Counted from the first letter of the stretch, positions 7,649-15,400 are shown. The stretch: DNA of 22,269 nucleotides from Candidatus Paenalcaligenes intestinipullorum (GCA_019120675.1 DWUQ01000185.1:1-22269), one strand, 5' to 3'. Numbers and translations: made by a program. Notes: a model not told the origin generated them from the letters alone.

Positions 7649-8092
7649 ATGTCTGAAACGTCTACCAAGCCTTATTTGCTGCGCGCTTTACATGAGTGGT
7701 GTGTGGATAACAACTACACCCCTCATATTGTGGTCACTGTCGACGAGCACACCGTTGTACCGTTGCAGCATGTCCAAGATGGGCAAATTACCCTTAATTT
7801 AGCCTATTCCGCTACCAACCAATTGGTGTTGGGCAACGACTACATCGAGTTCCAAGCGCGCTTTAATGGCGTAACGGAGGATCTCTTTGTACCAGTACCA
7901 GCAGTCGCCGCCATCTACGCTCGTGAAACGGGTGCTGGCATGGGCTTTGAGGTGTCCGAATCGCAACCCTATCCGGGGACGACAGACAGCAAAGAATCGG
8001 CTTCGCCTGCTGCGCCTACACCCACCGCCCCCACAGCGGCACCAGACGGCAAGGACAGCAAGCCTTCGCACCTTAGCATTGTGAAATCCTAA
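7649..8092 (+). CDS. sspB: ClpXP protease specificity-enhancing factor SspB
   Basis: SspB is the adaptor that binds the ssrA tag of stalled-translation products and delivers them to ClpXP. The 147-residue product has the folded tag-binding domain at about residues 5-110 (TKPYLLRALHEWCVDNNYTP at its beginning, then VVPLQHVQDGQITLNLAYSA), a flexible Ser/Pro/Ala/Thr-rich linker, and a basic and hydrophobic C-terminus (HLSIVKS) matching the position of the short ClpX-docking peptide in E. coli SspB. It is the second gene of sspAB with a 15-base gap. No strong ribosome site is visible before the ATG. A long two-way hairpin lies about 150 bases downstream. Confidence 0.95.
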   Translation: MSETSTKPYLLRALHEWCVDNNYTPHIVVTVDEHTVVPLQHVQDGQITLNLAYSATNQLVLGNDYIEFQARFNGVTEDLFVPVPAVAAIYARETGAGMGFEVSESQPYPGTTDSKESASPAAPTPTAPTAAPDGKDSKPSHLSIVKS

Positions 8093-8239
8093 TCCGTGCT
8101 ACACCGCTGATCGGTTTCCTAGCTCTAAAGGCTCCTATTACACTTCAAGTAATCATTTGATTCGGTACCTTTGAGTTTTTTGTACGCTTCAGACAGTCGT
8201 TTGACAGAGTATTTTTTCAGTACGACACGCTTTCTATAA

Positions 8240-8287
8240 AAATGGCCCCCAATCGCTGGATAATGATCCAATGATTGGGGGCCATTT
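8240..8287. terminator. Long two-way intrinsic terminator between sspB and cysW
   Basis: A 15-bp perfect stem (8240-8254 with 8273-8287, core GGCCCCCAATC) is topped by a 5-bp inner stem TGGAT/ATCCA with loop AATG. A-rich sequence on the left and T-rich sequence on the right give a plausible terminator in both directions, as needed between converging genes. Confidence 0.85.
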
Positions 8288-8348
8288 ATTATCCTAAGTA
8301 GGAAGGAGGCGTTTGCAGGCTTTCTCCATGCGCTACGCTCTTCTATGC

Positions 8349-9185
8349 TTAAGCGCCCTTTTGCTGCAAGCGCCACTCTACAACGTTTTTCAGCATGACG
8401 GTCAGAATGGCTAAGCACGCCAGCAATGCCGCTGCGGTAAAGGCCGCCGCCGTTTTGTAGTCGTTATTGAGTTGCTGCACCAGCAACGATAAGGTCAAGG
8501 TTTGATTCATAATCGTACCCGACACCACCGATACGGCACCAAACTCACCGATTGCCCGCGCGTTGGTTAGTACCACACCATACACCAGCCCCCAACGAAT
8601 ATTAGGAAAAGTGACTTGGCGGAAAATGCGCCAACCTGACGCACCGAGGCTTAGCGCCGCCTCCTCTTCGTCACTGCCTAAGGTTTGCATCACCGGAATC
8701 AAGATTCGTGCCACATACGGTACCGTTACAAAGATTGTGACCAACACAATGCCTGGCCAAGCAAACATAATCTGAATATTGTGGCTGCTAAACCAACGCC
8801 CGATAACCGTCTCGGTACTGTACACCACTAAATAGCACAGCCCCGCCACCACAGGCGACACCGCATAGGGAATGTCCACAAACAGGCTAAGAAGCTTTTT
8901 ACCGCGAAACTGATAGTGGGTCATGCACCACGCCAATAAAATGCCAAACACCACATTCATGGGCACTGTCAGCAGCGCCACAAATAGGGTGAGGCCAATC
9001 GCATGCAGCATATAATCGGCAGTTAGGTTTTCCACAAACAAGTGCCATCCGCCTGCGATGACTTGGGCAAAAATAAGTGCCAAGGGCACAATCAACAGTA
9101 ACGTGACCAGTGCCGCACCAATAAAAATCTGCAGCCATTGGCTAAGGGATTGAGGTTTCTTTCTCATGATCGTTGTCGCTGCCAT
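8349..9185 (-). CDS. cysW: Sulfate/thiosulfate ABC transporter permease CysW
   Basis: CysW is one of the two membrane permeases of the sulfate/thiosulfate importer. The product (278 residues from the first ATG) has about six membrane helices and the binding-protein-dependent permease signature EEAALSLGASGWRIFRQ (the EAA loop contacting the ATPase) in its C-terminal half. Two starts are plausible. The ATG at 9185 overlaps cysT by 22 bases and has AGGGG 11 bases upstream. The ATG at 9167 makes an ATGA overlap with the cysT stop and would give 272 residues, but has a weaker ribosome site. No cysA ATPase gene follows: the operon ends here in a strong hairpin. The ATPase must be encoded elsewhere if the system works. 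Confidence 0.95.
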   Translation of the reverse strand: MAATTIMRKKPQSLSQWLQIFIGAALVTLLLIVPLALIFAQVIAGGWHLFVENLTADYMLHAIGLTLFVALLTVPMNVVFGILLAWCMTHYQFRGKKLLSLFVDIPYAVSPVVAGLCYLVVYSTETVIGRWFSSHNIQIMFAWPGIVLVTIFVTVPYVARILIPVMQTLGSDEEEAALSLGASGWRIFRQVTFPNIRWGLVYGVVLTNARAIGEFGAVSVVSGTIMNQTLTLSLLVQQLNNDYKTAAAFTAAALLACLAILTVMLKNVVEWRLQQKGA

Positions 9186-10060
9186 CCTAATAAACGCCCC
9201 TGTACCACTTGCAGCACAAACAGCAGCAACAACGAGGCCAATAACACCACCGAGGCAATGGCGGCACCAGCCGCGTAGTTGGCTTCCTCGGCACGGACAA
9301 AAATCATCAGTGACGTCACTTCAGTTTTAAAGGGGATATTGCCCGCAATCATAATGACGGCACCAAATTCACCTAAACTACGAATAAAGGCTTGTGACGC
9401 ACCCGTAACCGTAGCCGGAATCAGAGGGGGCACGATGACTTTCCAGAAAATCTGCAGCGGACGTGCGCCTAAGGTCTGGGCGACTTCCTCATATTCTGTA
9501 CCCAGCTCTTCCATGACCGGCTGCACAATACGCACGACAAACGGCAAGCTGGTAAAGGTCATGGCCACCACAATACCCGGATAAGCGTAAGCAACTTTCC
9601 AACCAAAAAAATCCAAGATGGGGCCAAACCAACCGTTGGGCACCAGCAGCGTAGCCAGGGTAATACCCGCTACCGAGGTGGGCAATGCAAAAGGAATATC
9701 CACTAGGGCATCAATGAGACGACGGCCCCAAAAAACATAACGACTGGTGATCCACGCCACCAAAAACCCAATCACCGTAGCCAAGACCGTCGAGTAAAAC
9801 GCAGCACTGACCGTAACCTGATAACTGGCCAAAACTCGTGGGTGGCTAATGGCTCGCCAATATTGTGCACCCGACATATCACTGACGTAGATCAGCAGCC
9901 CGCAGATGGGCAGCAGCACAATCAGTGATAAATAAAATAGGCTGAAGCCAAAGCTCAGCCCAAAGCCCGGCAAAACCGGCCGTCTAAAAAAGAACCACGT
10001 CGTCCGTCTGTTCGGTCCAGCGGCCGCAGGAACTGACGTTTCAGAAGAAAGGGTAGCCAT
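9164..10060 (-). CDS. cysT: Sulfate/thiosulfate ABC transporter permease CysT (CysU)
   Basis: This is the partner membrane permease of CysW. The 298-residue product has a hydrophilic N-terminal stretch of about 25 residues, then about six membrane helices. The EAA-type loop EVAQTLGARPLQIFWKV lies at about residue 190, followed by the SLGEFGAV stretch typical of the CysT/ModB branch. The gene lies between sbp and cysW in the usual order, with its 3' end overlapping cysW and a 105-base spacer with stem-loops separating it from sbp. Sulfate specificity is inferred from the operon; molybdate permeases share the EAA/SLGEFGA features but are shorter and do not come as a T/W pair with Sbp. Confidence 0.95.
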   Translation of the reverse strand: MATLSSETSVPAAAGPNRRTTWFFFRRPVLPGFGLSFGFSLFYLSLIVLLPICGLLIYVSDMSGAQYWRAISHPRVLASYQVTVSAAFYSTVLATVIGFLVAWITSRYVFWGRRLIDALVDIPFALPTSVAGITLATLLVPNGWFGPILDFFGWKVAYAYPGIVVAMTFTSLPFVVRIVQPVMEELGTEYEEVAQTLGARPLQIFWKVIVPPLIPATVTGASQAFIRSLGEFGAVIMIAGNIPFKTEVTSLMIFVRAEEANYAAGAAIASVVLLASLLLLFVLQVVQGRLLGWQRQRS

Positions 10061-10082
10061 AATCTATGCTTTAAACGCCCAA

Positions 10083-10157
10083 CCCCGCGCACTAACTCAC
10101 CGTAGCCGCGGGGCGAATAGAAACACTGTAGAGCTTAGGGCGAGCACCGCACTCGCC
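10083..10157 (-). other. Two stem-loops in the sbp-cysT spacer
   Basis: GGCGAG/CTCGCC (10139-10144 with 10152-10157, 7-base loop) starts within ten bases of the sbp stop, and CCCCGCG/CGCGGGG (10083-10089 with 10107-10113, 17-base loop) follows. Neither has a T-run on the minus strand. Intercistronic stem-loops of this kind often protect the mRNA of an abundant binding protein from 3' decay; that role here is inference. Confidence 0.5.
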
Positions 10158-10165
10158 TTATCGTC

Positions 10166-11170
10166 TTAGCGTGCTTGAATTTGATCCAACAAACCGTCGG
10201 TAGCAAAGTGTTTGTCTTGGATTTCCGTCCACGACCCTAACACCTCGGTGGGGTTAATCAAACGCACCTCGGCAAACTTGTCGGCATTGGCTTTGACCAC
10301 GTCCTCATCAATCACACGATAGTTAAAGCTTGCCAACAAGGCTTGGATGTCCGGTGTGTACTGAAACTTCAAGTACTCAGTGGCTAAATCGGTGGTGCCT
10401 TTCTCATCGGCCACTTTGTCCACTACGGCGACTGGGAACTCGGCCAGCACGCTGACTGGCGGCACAATGACCTCAAACCCTTCGGCCTTGAACTCCTCGC
10501 CATTAGCGATATTAATCACTTCGGACTCAAAGGTCAGCAAGGCATCACCTTGACCATTCTGTGCAAAAGCCACCGTAGCGCCACGGCCCCCTGTAGGGAA
10601 GCTCGCCACATTCCCTAATACTTGGCCGACAAACTCTTGGATTTTGTCTTGGTCACCGTCGAACTTTTCGTTGGCGTACAACCAAGCCGCCAAATAGGTG
10701 TAGCGCGCATTACCAGAGGTCTTAGGGTTAGGGAACACCAAACTCACATCCTCGCGCACAAGGTCATCCCAATTTTTGATATTTTTGGGATTGTCTTTGC
10801 GTACTAAAAACGCAATGGTGCTGTAATACGGTGAGCTGTTGTTGGGCAGACGCTCGGCCCAGTCTTTGGCCACAAAACCTTTATCGGCCAACACTTCAAT
10901 ATCGGTCACCTGATTAAACGTCACGGTATCAACTTTTTTGCCACGCAAAATGTCTTGGGCTTGACGTGAGGTGCCTGCAAAGGACTGGTCGATGCGTACG
11001 GTATCGCCTGTTTTTTCTTTCCAATAGTCAACAAACTTGGGGTTGACCTCCGCAAAGGTTTCACGTGCAACATCAAAGGACGCATTGAGCAACGTGGTTT
11101 CTGCACCAGCTGAGCTGGCAACACTACCGACCGCAAACGCTGCAGCCACCAATAGGTGTTTAAATTTCAT
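10166..11170 (-). CDS. sbp: Periplasmic sulfate-binding protein
   Basis: This protein captures sulfate (or thiosulfate) in the periplasm and delivers it to CysT/CysW. The product has a Sec signal peptide (MKFKHLLVAAAFAVGSVASS, cleavage near AGA-E), then a two-lobed binding domain with the family segments LLNASFDVARE near the mature N-terminus, FAGTSRQAQDI, VFPNPKTSGNARYTYLAAW in mid-protein and GRGATVAFAQNGQGDALLTF. These are typical of the Sbp/CysP group. ATG 11170 is preferred to a TTG four codons upstream, which would place non-signal residues ahead of the signal peptide. The gene is first in sbp-cysT-cysW and diverges from betT. An AT-rich region lies upstream; control by a CysB-type regulator during sulfur limitation is expected from other species but not proven here. 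Confidence 0.95.
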   Translation of the reverse strand: MKFKHLLVAAAFAVGSVASSAGAETTLLNASFDVARETFAEVNPKFVDYWKEKTGDTVRIDQSFAGTSRQAQDILRGKKVDTVTFNQVTDIEVLADKGFVAKDWAERLPNNSSPYYSTIAFLVRKDNPKNIKNWDDLVREDVSLVFPNPKTSGNARYTYLAAWLYANEKFDGDQDKIQEFVGQVLGNVASFPTGGRGATVAFAQNGQGDALLTFESEVINIANGEEFKAEGFEVIVPPVSVLAEFPVAVVDKVADEKGTTDLATEYLKFQYTPDIQALLASFNYRVIDEDVVKANADKFAEVRLINPTEVLGSWTEIQDKHFATDGLLDQIQAR

Positions 11171-11420
11171 AGTCTTACCCAAAAAAAATGGCTGGGCTCA
11201 AACGCCTCAGCAGTATGGCTATTAGTTAGAAGAGTTAATGCCATTATGGAGAAAACACATATAAAAACGAACAATATTCTCTTTATTCTTATATAACCAA
11301 AAGTAATTAAAAAGCTTTGGCTACTTGGGTTTAACGTTTATTTACCTTGCTCGCCCCCTCAAGTAGACTAAGGATTGTTAGACTGGCTCTCTTAATCCTT
11401 ACCCTGCTTAGGAAGCTTCC
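11171..11420. promoter_or_regulatory. Divergent sbp/betT intergenic region, strongly AT-rich in the middle
   Basis: About 11240-11320 is markedly more AT-rich than its surroundings and holds the palindrome TTATATAA (11289-11296) next to runs such as CTTTATT and AAAAGTAATTA. Such AT-rich stretches are typical of CysB-type activator sites upstream of sulfur-uptake genes, but I cannot match a precise consensus. No convincing -35/-10 pair was found for either gene. GGAAGCTTCC, a 10-base palindrome, covers the betT ribosome-binding region (11411-11420). Confidence 0.35.
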
Positions 11421-13457
11421 ATGAGAATTTTCCAAAACCGAAGTCTTAACCCACCCGTTTTTGGCACGGCCTCCGCCTTAATTTTACTGCTGGTCAGCTT
11501 TGCCATTTTTGCGCCCGACACTGCACAAAATGTGTTTGGCAAAGCCCAAGCTTGGATTATCGACAACGTCAGTTGGTTTTACATTCTGACCGTTGCCATC
11601 GTTTTACTGTCTACGGTTTTTCTGGCCATCAGCCGTTATGGTGATATTAAACTCGGGCCCGATCACTCCCAACCGGATTATCGTGATGTCACGTGGTTTG
11701 CCATGCTGTTTTCGACCGGCATGGGGATTGGGCTGATGTTCTTTGGTGTGGCCGAGCCGGTCATGCACTTCTTAAAGCCCCCAGTCGGTGAGCCCGGCAG
11801 CATTGATGCCGCCAAAGACGCCATGAAGATCACCTTCTTTCACTGGGGCTTACACGCATGGTCCATTTACGCCATCGTGGGCCTGATTCTGGCCTTTTTC
11901 AGTTACCGCCATGGTTTGCCGCTTAAGCTTCGCTCAGCGCTCTTTCCCTTAATTGGCGAGCGCATTTATGGCCGCTTAGGCGATGCCGTGGATATATTTG
12001 CGATTTTAGGTACCGTATTTGGCGTAGCCACCTCATTGGGCTTTGGGGTCGCACAAATCAATAGCGGCCTGCACTATTTATTTGACGTGCCCGTTAACAC
12101 CTTTGTACAGGTGATCCTCATTGTCATTGCGTGTGGCTTAGCCACAATTTCTGTCGCAAGTGGGCTGGATCGAGGCATTAAAATCCTTTCTGAAACCAAC
12201 CTAGCCTTTGCCGTACTGCTGCTACTTTTTGTACTGGTTTTAGGGCCGACCGTTTTTATTTTACAAACCTTTGTACAAAATACCGGCTCCTACCTGTCCG
12301 ATCTGGTCTACAAAACTTTTAACCTCTATGCCTACGAGCCCAATGATTGGATTGGCGGTTGGACGCTCTTTTATTGGGGCTGGTGGTTAGCGTGGTCACC
12401 GTTTGTGGGCCTCTTTATTGCGCGCATTTCCCGCGGGCGTACCATTCGTCAATTTGTCAGTGGCGTGCTCTTAGTGCCCGCTGGCTTTACCTTGTTTTGG
12501 ATGACTGTCTTTGGCGACACCGCCATTCACTTTATCTTAGTCAATGGCCTAACTGAACTAGGCATCGTGGCTGAGCAAGACAGCTCCATCGCGCTCTTTG
12601 CTTTCTTAGAGTACCTGCCGCTCACTCAAATCACCTCCGGCTTAGCCATCTGTATGGTGGTGGTGTTCTTTGTGACCTCGGCCGACTCGGGCGCTCTGGT
12701 CATTGACTTGCTGGCCTCCCACGACGACCTACCCTCCCCCGTCTGGCAGCGTATCTTCTGGTCGGTATTAGCCGGTGTGGTTGCGATTGCCTTGTTGCTG
12801 GCGGATGGCCTAAACGCCCTACAAACTGCCACCATTGCTAGTGCCTTACCATTTTCCTTTATCTTGCTCTTAGCGATATGGGGGCTGTTTAAAGCGCTGA
12901 GGCTGGACGCCACCAAACGCACCATTCGCTATCAAACTGTAACGCGCTCACAGCCTGTGGTGGCAAGCAGCCAATCGTGGCAAAAACGTCTGCGCAACAT
13001 GCTGGTGATGCCCGGTCGCACTCAAGTGCTGACCTACCTCGATAACACCATCAAACCCGCGATGGAATCCGTCGCCGCTGAGCTACGACGCAATGGCTAC
13101 GACAGCAAAACCGAAGCCTTGACCGCTGATGATGACCACCCCGAAGCGGGTTACGTATTGCGAGTCGAACATCATGGTGAGTATCAGGACTTTTCCTATA
13201 CAGTACGACCACTCGAAGAGACTCGCCCCGTCTTGCGTAGCTCGGATGCCCAACAAGACCCCAACCGCACCTACTATCGTGCTGAGGTCTACCTAAATGA
13301 AGGTGGCCAAGACTACGACGTAATGGGCTGGACTGAAGACGAGGTCATTGGCGATATACTGGATCAATACGAACGCCATCGATTATTCCTGCATATCGCT
13401 TACGATACCGAAGCTCCCGTTGCAGTCACTCCTGAAACCACTGGAGGGGCGTCCTAA
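11421..13457 (+). CDS. betT: BCCT-family betaine/carnitine/choline transporter, BetT-like
   Basis: This is a secondary transporter that imports choline or a related quaternary ammonium solute for osmoprotection. The 678-residue product has about twelve membrane helices in residues 15-490, including the signature stretches MGIGLMFFGVAEPVMHF and WGWWLAWSPFVGLFIARISRG that mark the family. A long hydrophilic C-terminal domain (about 500-678) matches E. coli BetT (677 residues), in which this tail tunes osmotic activation; most other BCCT proteins are shorter. AGGAAG lies five bases before the ATG. The gene stands alone between the sulfate operon and tRNA-Thr; no bet dehydrogenase genes are in the window. 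Choline as substrate is inferred from family and length. Confidence 0.88.
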   Translation: MRIFQNRSLNPPVFGTASALILLLVSFAIFAPDTAQNVFGKAQAWIIDNVSWFYILTVAIVLLSTVFLAISRYGDIKLGPDHSQPDYRDVTWFAMLFSTGMGIGLMFFGVAEPVMHFLKPPVGEPGSIDAAKDAMKITFFHWGLHAWSIYAIVGLILAFFSYRHGLPLKLRSALFPLIGERIYGRLGDAVDIFAILGTVFGVATSLGFGVAQINSGLHYLFDVPVNTFVQVILIVIACGLATISVASGLDRGIKILSETNLAFAVLLLLFVLVLGPTVFILQTFVQNTGSYLSDLVYKTFNLYAYEPNDWIGGWTLFYWGWWLAWSPFVGLFIARISRGRTIRQFVSGVLLVPAGFTLFWMTVFGDTAIHFILVNGLTELGIVAEQDSSIALFAFLEYLPLTQITSGLAICMVVVFFVTSADSGALVIDLLASHDDLPSPVWQRIFWSVLAGVVAIALLLADGLNALQTATIASALPFSFILLLAIWGLFKALRLDATKRTIRYQTVTRSQPVVASSQSWQKRLRNMLVMPGRTQVLTYLDNTIKPAMESVAAELRRNGYDSKTEALTADDDHPEAGYVLRVEHHGEYQDFSYTVRPLEETRPVLRSSDAQQDPNRTYYRAEVYLNEGGQDYDVMGWTEDEVIGDILDQYERHRLFLHIAYDTEAPVAVTPETTGGAS

Positions 13458-13465
13458 TAAAGGGC

Positions 13466-13494
13466 TTGCAATAATTATTTAGGCTTTCTATAAT
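13466..13494 (+). promoter_or_regulatory. Sigma-70-type promoter of the tRNA-Thr gene
   Basis: TTGCAA (13466-13471) and TATAAT (13489-13494) are separated by exactly 17 bases. The predicted start is about 13501, four bases before the mature tRNA 5' end. It is the best promoter in the window. Confidence 0.85.
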
Positions 13495-13504
13495 CATCCT
13501 TTAA

Positions 13505-13580
13505 GCCGGCTTAGCTCAGTTGGTAGAGCAGCGCACTTGTAATGCGAAGGTCGAGGGTTCAACTCCTTTAGCCGGCACCA
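13505..13580 (+). tRNA. tRNA-Thr, anticodon TGT, CCA encoded
   Basis: The acceptor stem GCCGGCT (13505-13511) pairs with AGCCGGC (13570-13576), followed by discriminator A and encoded CCA. The D-arm reads TAGCTCAGTTGGTAGAGC. The anticodon loop CTTGTAA places TGT at 13538-13540, reading ACA codons. The T-loop is TTCAACT. The T-stem has two G-T pairs and the outermost anticodon-stem pair is G-A; neither should prevent folding. The 76-base length is standard. Frames that read through it on either strand are spurious. Confidence 0.97.
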
Positions 13581-13597
13581 AAAACGCGGGAAACCGC

Positions 13598-13637
13598 ACG
13601 AAAAGGGTCACCAGAAATGGTGGCCCTTTTCGTTTTT
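13598..13637 (+). terminator. Intrinsic terminator of tRNA-Thr with GAAA tetraloop
   Basis: A 16-bp stem (13598-13613 with 13618-13633, one T-G wobble) closes a GAAA tetraloop and is followed by TTTTT at 13633-13637. It starts 18 bases after the tRNA CCA, so the tRNA is a single-gene transcript. Confidence 0.92.
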
Positions 13638-13859
13638 GGGACAAAATTGGGGCAGTCGGAGGTCCTACACCCTTAACGGCAGATGGTCGGTTTATGCACA
13701 CGATTAATCACATCAGCCCAACCAGCGCACCTTGCCCCTTAGTCTGGGTTCCGGACCGAGGGGCGCTTCGCGCTGCACATAAGCTTGAGCTGCTCAACAC
13801 ACAGCATAAGCTCGGACAGTAAGATTTTGATTTTCTGAACGGTTTGAGTTGCCTTGAGG
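13638..13859. other. Unassigned stretch between the tRNA-Thr terminator and the small lipoprotein gene
   Basis: I find no recognisable gene. One plus frame stays open to 13822, but it begins inside the tRNA and its translation resembles no family I know. No copy of the tRNA 3' end that could mark an attachment site was seen nearby. Confidence 0.5.
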
Positions 13860-14063
13860 TTACGTCCCTTGCTGGTCCCACATAGCAGGATTATCAGGGC
13901 CGCATTTTTCTACGCCGTCTTGAGAGGAGCAGCTAATGCCTGGAAGGTCTTCCAGCTCTTTCACAACCTCTCTGCCTTGCGTACTGCAAGCGACCAACAA
14001 CATAGCTACCGTTGCACCAACGGCAAGCTTGAGAGTACGGGCGAAATCAAAATAGGGGTTCAT
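13860..14063 (-). CDS. Small lipoprotein of unknown function
   Basis: This 67-residue product has a basic start, a hydrophobic stretch (LAVGATVAMLLVA, residues 13-25) and a lipobox LLVAC placing the lipidated cysteine at residue 26. The mature part would be about 42 residues, acidic, with two further cysteines (Cys45 and Cys54) that could form a disulfide in the periplasm. The residue after the lipid cysteine is Ser, which by the E. coli rule favours outer-membrane sorting. I do not recognise the family; entericidin-like peptides are similar in size but lack this cysteine pair. No strong ribosome site is visible before the ATG. It has no partner gene: tRNA-Thr lies downstream and a chemoreceptor relic upstream. 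Confidence 0.65.
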   Translation of the reverse strand: MNPYFDFARTLKLAVGATVAMLLVACSTQGREVVKELEDLPGISCSSQDGVEKCGPDNPAMWDQQGT

Positions 14064-14199
14064 AGCAGTAGGGAAAAAATATTAATAAAAAATGATAGCT
14101 CTACAGCACCAACGATGTATAGCCCTTATGCAGTAACCTTACGGTAAGGTAGAGTAAATTCCCAGTCTCATCCTTGCTTGCGATTTTATGAAGCCCCTC

Positions 14200-14390
14200 T
14201 CATACTGGGCACAAAGATACCAATGGCCTCACTTCCGACCTGTGCGCCATCACGGCACCCACACTATCATCGATTAAATGCTTAATGTCCCCAGCTAATC
14301 CGCTATAGGCTGTAACTCTGCCACCATTAAAAACCCACCGATCAGCTTTGTGCCTACTTTTAAACTGTTAAGCCACTGCACTGACCTCTC
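14200..14390 (-). pseudogene. Relic of a methyl-accepting chemotaxis protein, internally deleted
   Basis: Reading the minus strand from a GTG at 14381 (with GGAGAGG just before it) gives QWLNSLKVGTKLIGGFLMVA, a typical chemoreceptor N-terminus leading into the first membrane helix. This frame ends at a TAG at 14297-14295. In another frame, immediately downstream, SGLAGDIKHLIDDSVGAV matches the returning methylation helix of the receptor signalling domain (consensus like AKEIKxLIDDSVxxV), ending at a TGA at 14202-14200. The ligand-binding domain, second membrane helix, HAMP and hairpin tip are all missing. An intact receptor is usually over 500 residues, so most of the gene has been deleted and the remainder is frameshifted. 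The surrounding 14064-14478 interval otherwise holds nothing I can assign. Confidence 0.8.
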
Positions 14391-14478
14391 CTGACGCCTT
14401 AACGAGTAAGGCATGAATTACAATTTCTCACACATTAGCGCTCTAATATGACAGCTATAAGCCCTTTAACAGTCGATC

Positions 14479-15225
14479 ATGGATTTCACTACCCTTAGCG
14501 TCATTATTGCCGGTGCCATGGTGGCCGGCTTCGTCCAAGGGCTCTCGGGCTTTGCCTTTAGTATGGTGGCAATGTCATTTTGGGCGTGGGTGATGGAACC
14601 GGAAGTCGCCGCTGTCTTGGCCGTGTTTGGCGGCTTAACTGGGCAAATATTGGCCGTGTTTTCCGTAAAGCGCAGCCTCAATTTGCCTTTATTAGGGCCT
14701 TTTTTAGTGGGCGGCTTGTTGGGCATTCCGCTGGGCGTGTGGGTGTTGCCACTCTTAGACAGTAACTGGTTCAAGTTTTTTATTGGTGCTCTGCTGGTGC
14801 TGTGGTGTCCAATCATGCTTTTTTCCAGAAGCATTCCCACGCCTAAGCCCACCTCGGCGTGGCTGAATGCCCTGATCGGCATTTCGGGGGGATTAATGAG
14901 TGGCTTGGGGGGCTTTGCGGGGTCGTTGCCGACGTTGTGGTGCTATATGCGCGGCTACGACCGCGACACTCAACGCGCAGTGATCCAAAACTTTAACTTA
15001 TCCATTCTCAGCGTCACCATGGTGACGTACTTAGCTAGCGGCTTGGTGACGACAGAGGTCTTGCCGTTAGTAGCGGTCGTGTTGCCTGCCATGCTGATCC
15101 CGACCCTTTTTGGCACGCGTATTTATCAATACATCAGCGATGCCGTGTTTAGAAAGGTCGTACTGAGTTTATTAATTGGTTCGGGACTGGCCTTATTAAC
15201 AGCCTCGGTGCCGCAACTGCTTTAA
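14479..15225 (+). CDS. TSUP (TauE/SafE) family permease
   Basis: TSUP proteins are inner-membrane permeases, several of which export sulfite, sulfoacetate or similar organosulfur anions. The 248-residue product is hydrophobic throughout with about eight membrane segments. It contains the family's repeated Gly-rich motifs: GFVQGLSGFAFSMVAMSFW near the N-terminus and GISGGLMSGLGGFAGSLPTLW at the start of the second half, which reflect the internal duplication of the family. Length is normal. No strong ribosome site lies before the ATG. It stands alone, converging on a regulator relic, so the substrate cannot be inferred. A link with the sulfate uptake operon about 4 kb away is possible but unsupported. 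Confidence 0.9.
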   Translation: MDFTTLSVIIAGAMVAGFVQGLSGFAFSMVAMSFWAWVMEPEVAAVLAVFGGLTGQILAVFSVKRSLNLPLLGPFLVGGLLGIPLGVWVLPLLDSNWFKFFIGALLVLWCPIMLFSRSIPTPKPTSAWLNALIGISGGLMSGLGGFAGSLPTLWCYMRGYDRDTQRAVIQNFNLSILSVTMVTYLASGLVTTEVLPLVAVVLPAMLIPTLFGTRIYQYISDAVFRKVVLSLLIGSGLALLTASVPQLL

Positions 15226-15238
15226 TTTACAACTCACC

Positions 15239-15400
15239 CTACCTTGCTAACTGCTCGTTAACGAGCTCGCCCACTCGTACAAAACTTGCTTTATAGCGCT
15301 CATCGATGGGATGACAGCAGGAAATACGCACGGCATTATTGAACCCACCCGTTGCCGAAAACAAGCGCCCGAGTATAAGGCTGTAGTGCGATTCATTTGG
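15239..15400 (-). pseudogene. C-terminal stub of a MocR-type (GntR/aminotransferase) transcription regulator
   Basis: On the minus strand, a frame open from 15400 to a TAG at 15241-15239 encodes 53 residues. It includes GRLFSATGGFNNAVRISCCH and then HPIDERYKASFVRVGELV. This is the pattern of the C-terminal end of the aminotransferase-like domain in MocR/PdxR regulators (G-LFS-G-----RL---HP-----------LG-L). The rest of such a protein (a winged-helix domain plus about 350 residues) is absent; an in-frame stop at 15403-15401 and unrelated sequence lie upstream. A different frame here also appears open over 60 codons but has no family resemblance. A class-I aminotransferase cannot be excluded. 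Confidence 0.65.

Noticed and set aside
8125..8240. Minus-strand frame with a Lys-rich, protein-like stretch (RKRVVLKKYSVKRLSEAYKK).
   Set aside because: It runs through the sspB/cysW terminator and overlaps the end of cysW, has no ribosome site of its own and matches no family I know. It might be a relic, but support is too thin to call.
13516..13822. Open frames on both strands over tRNA-Thr, one resembling the GVEPSTFAL...CSTN type of database protein.
   Set aside because: These are translations through a tRNA gene and its terminator, a well-known source of spurious proteins.
13505..13859. Search for a duplicated tRNA 3' end (attachment site) marking an integrated element.
   Set aside because: No second copy of the acceptor-arm sequence was found by eye in the window, and no integrase gene is present.
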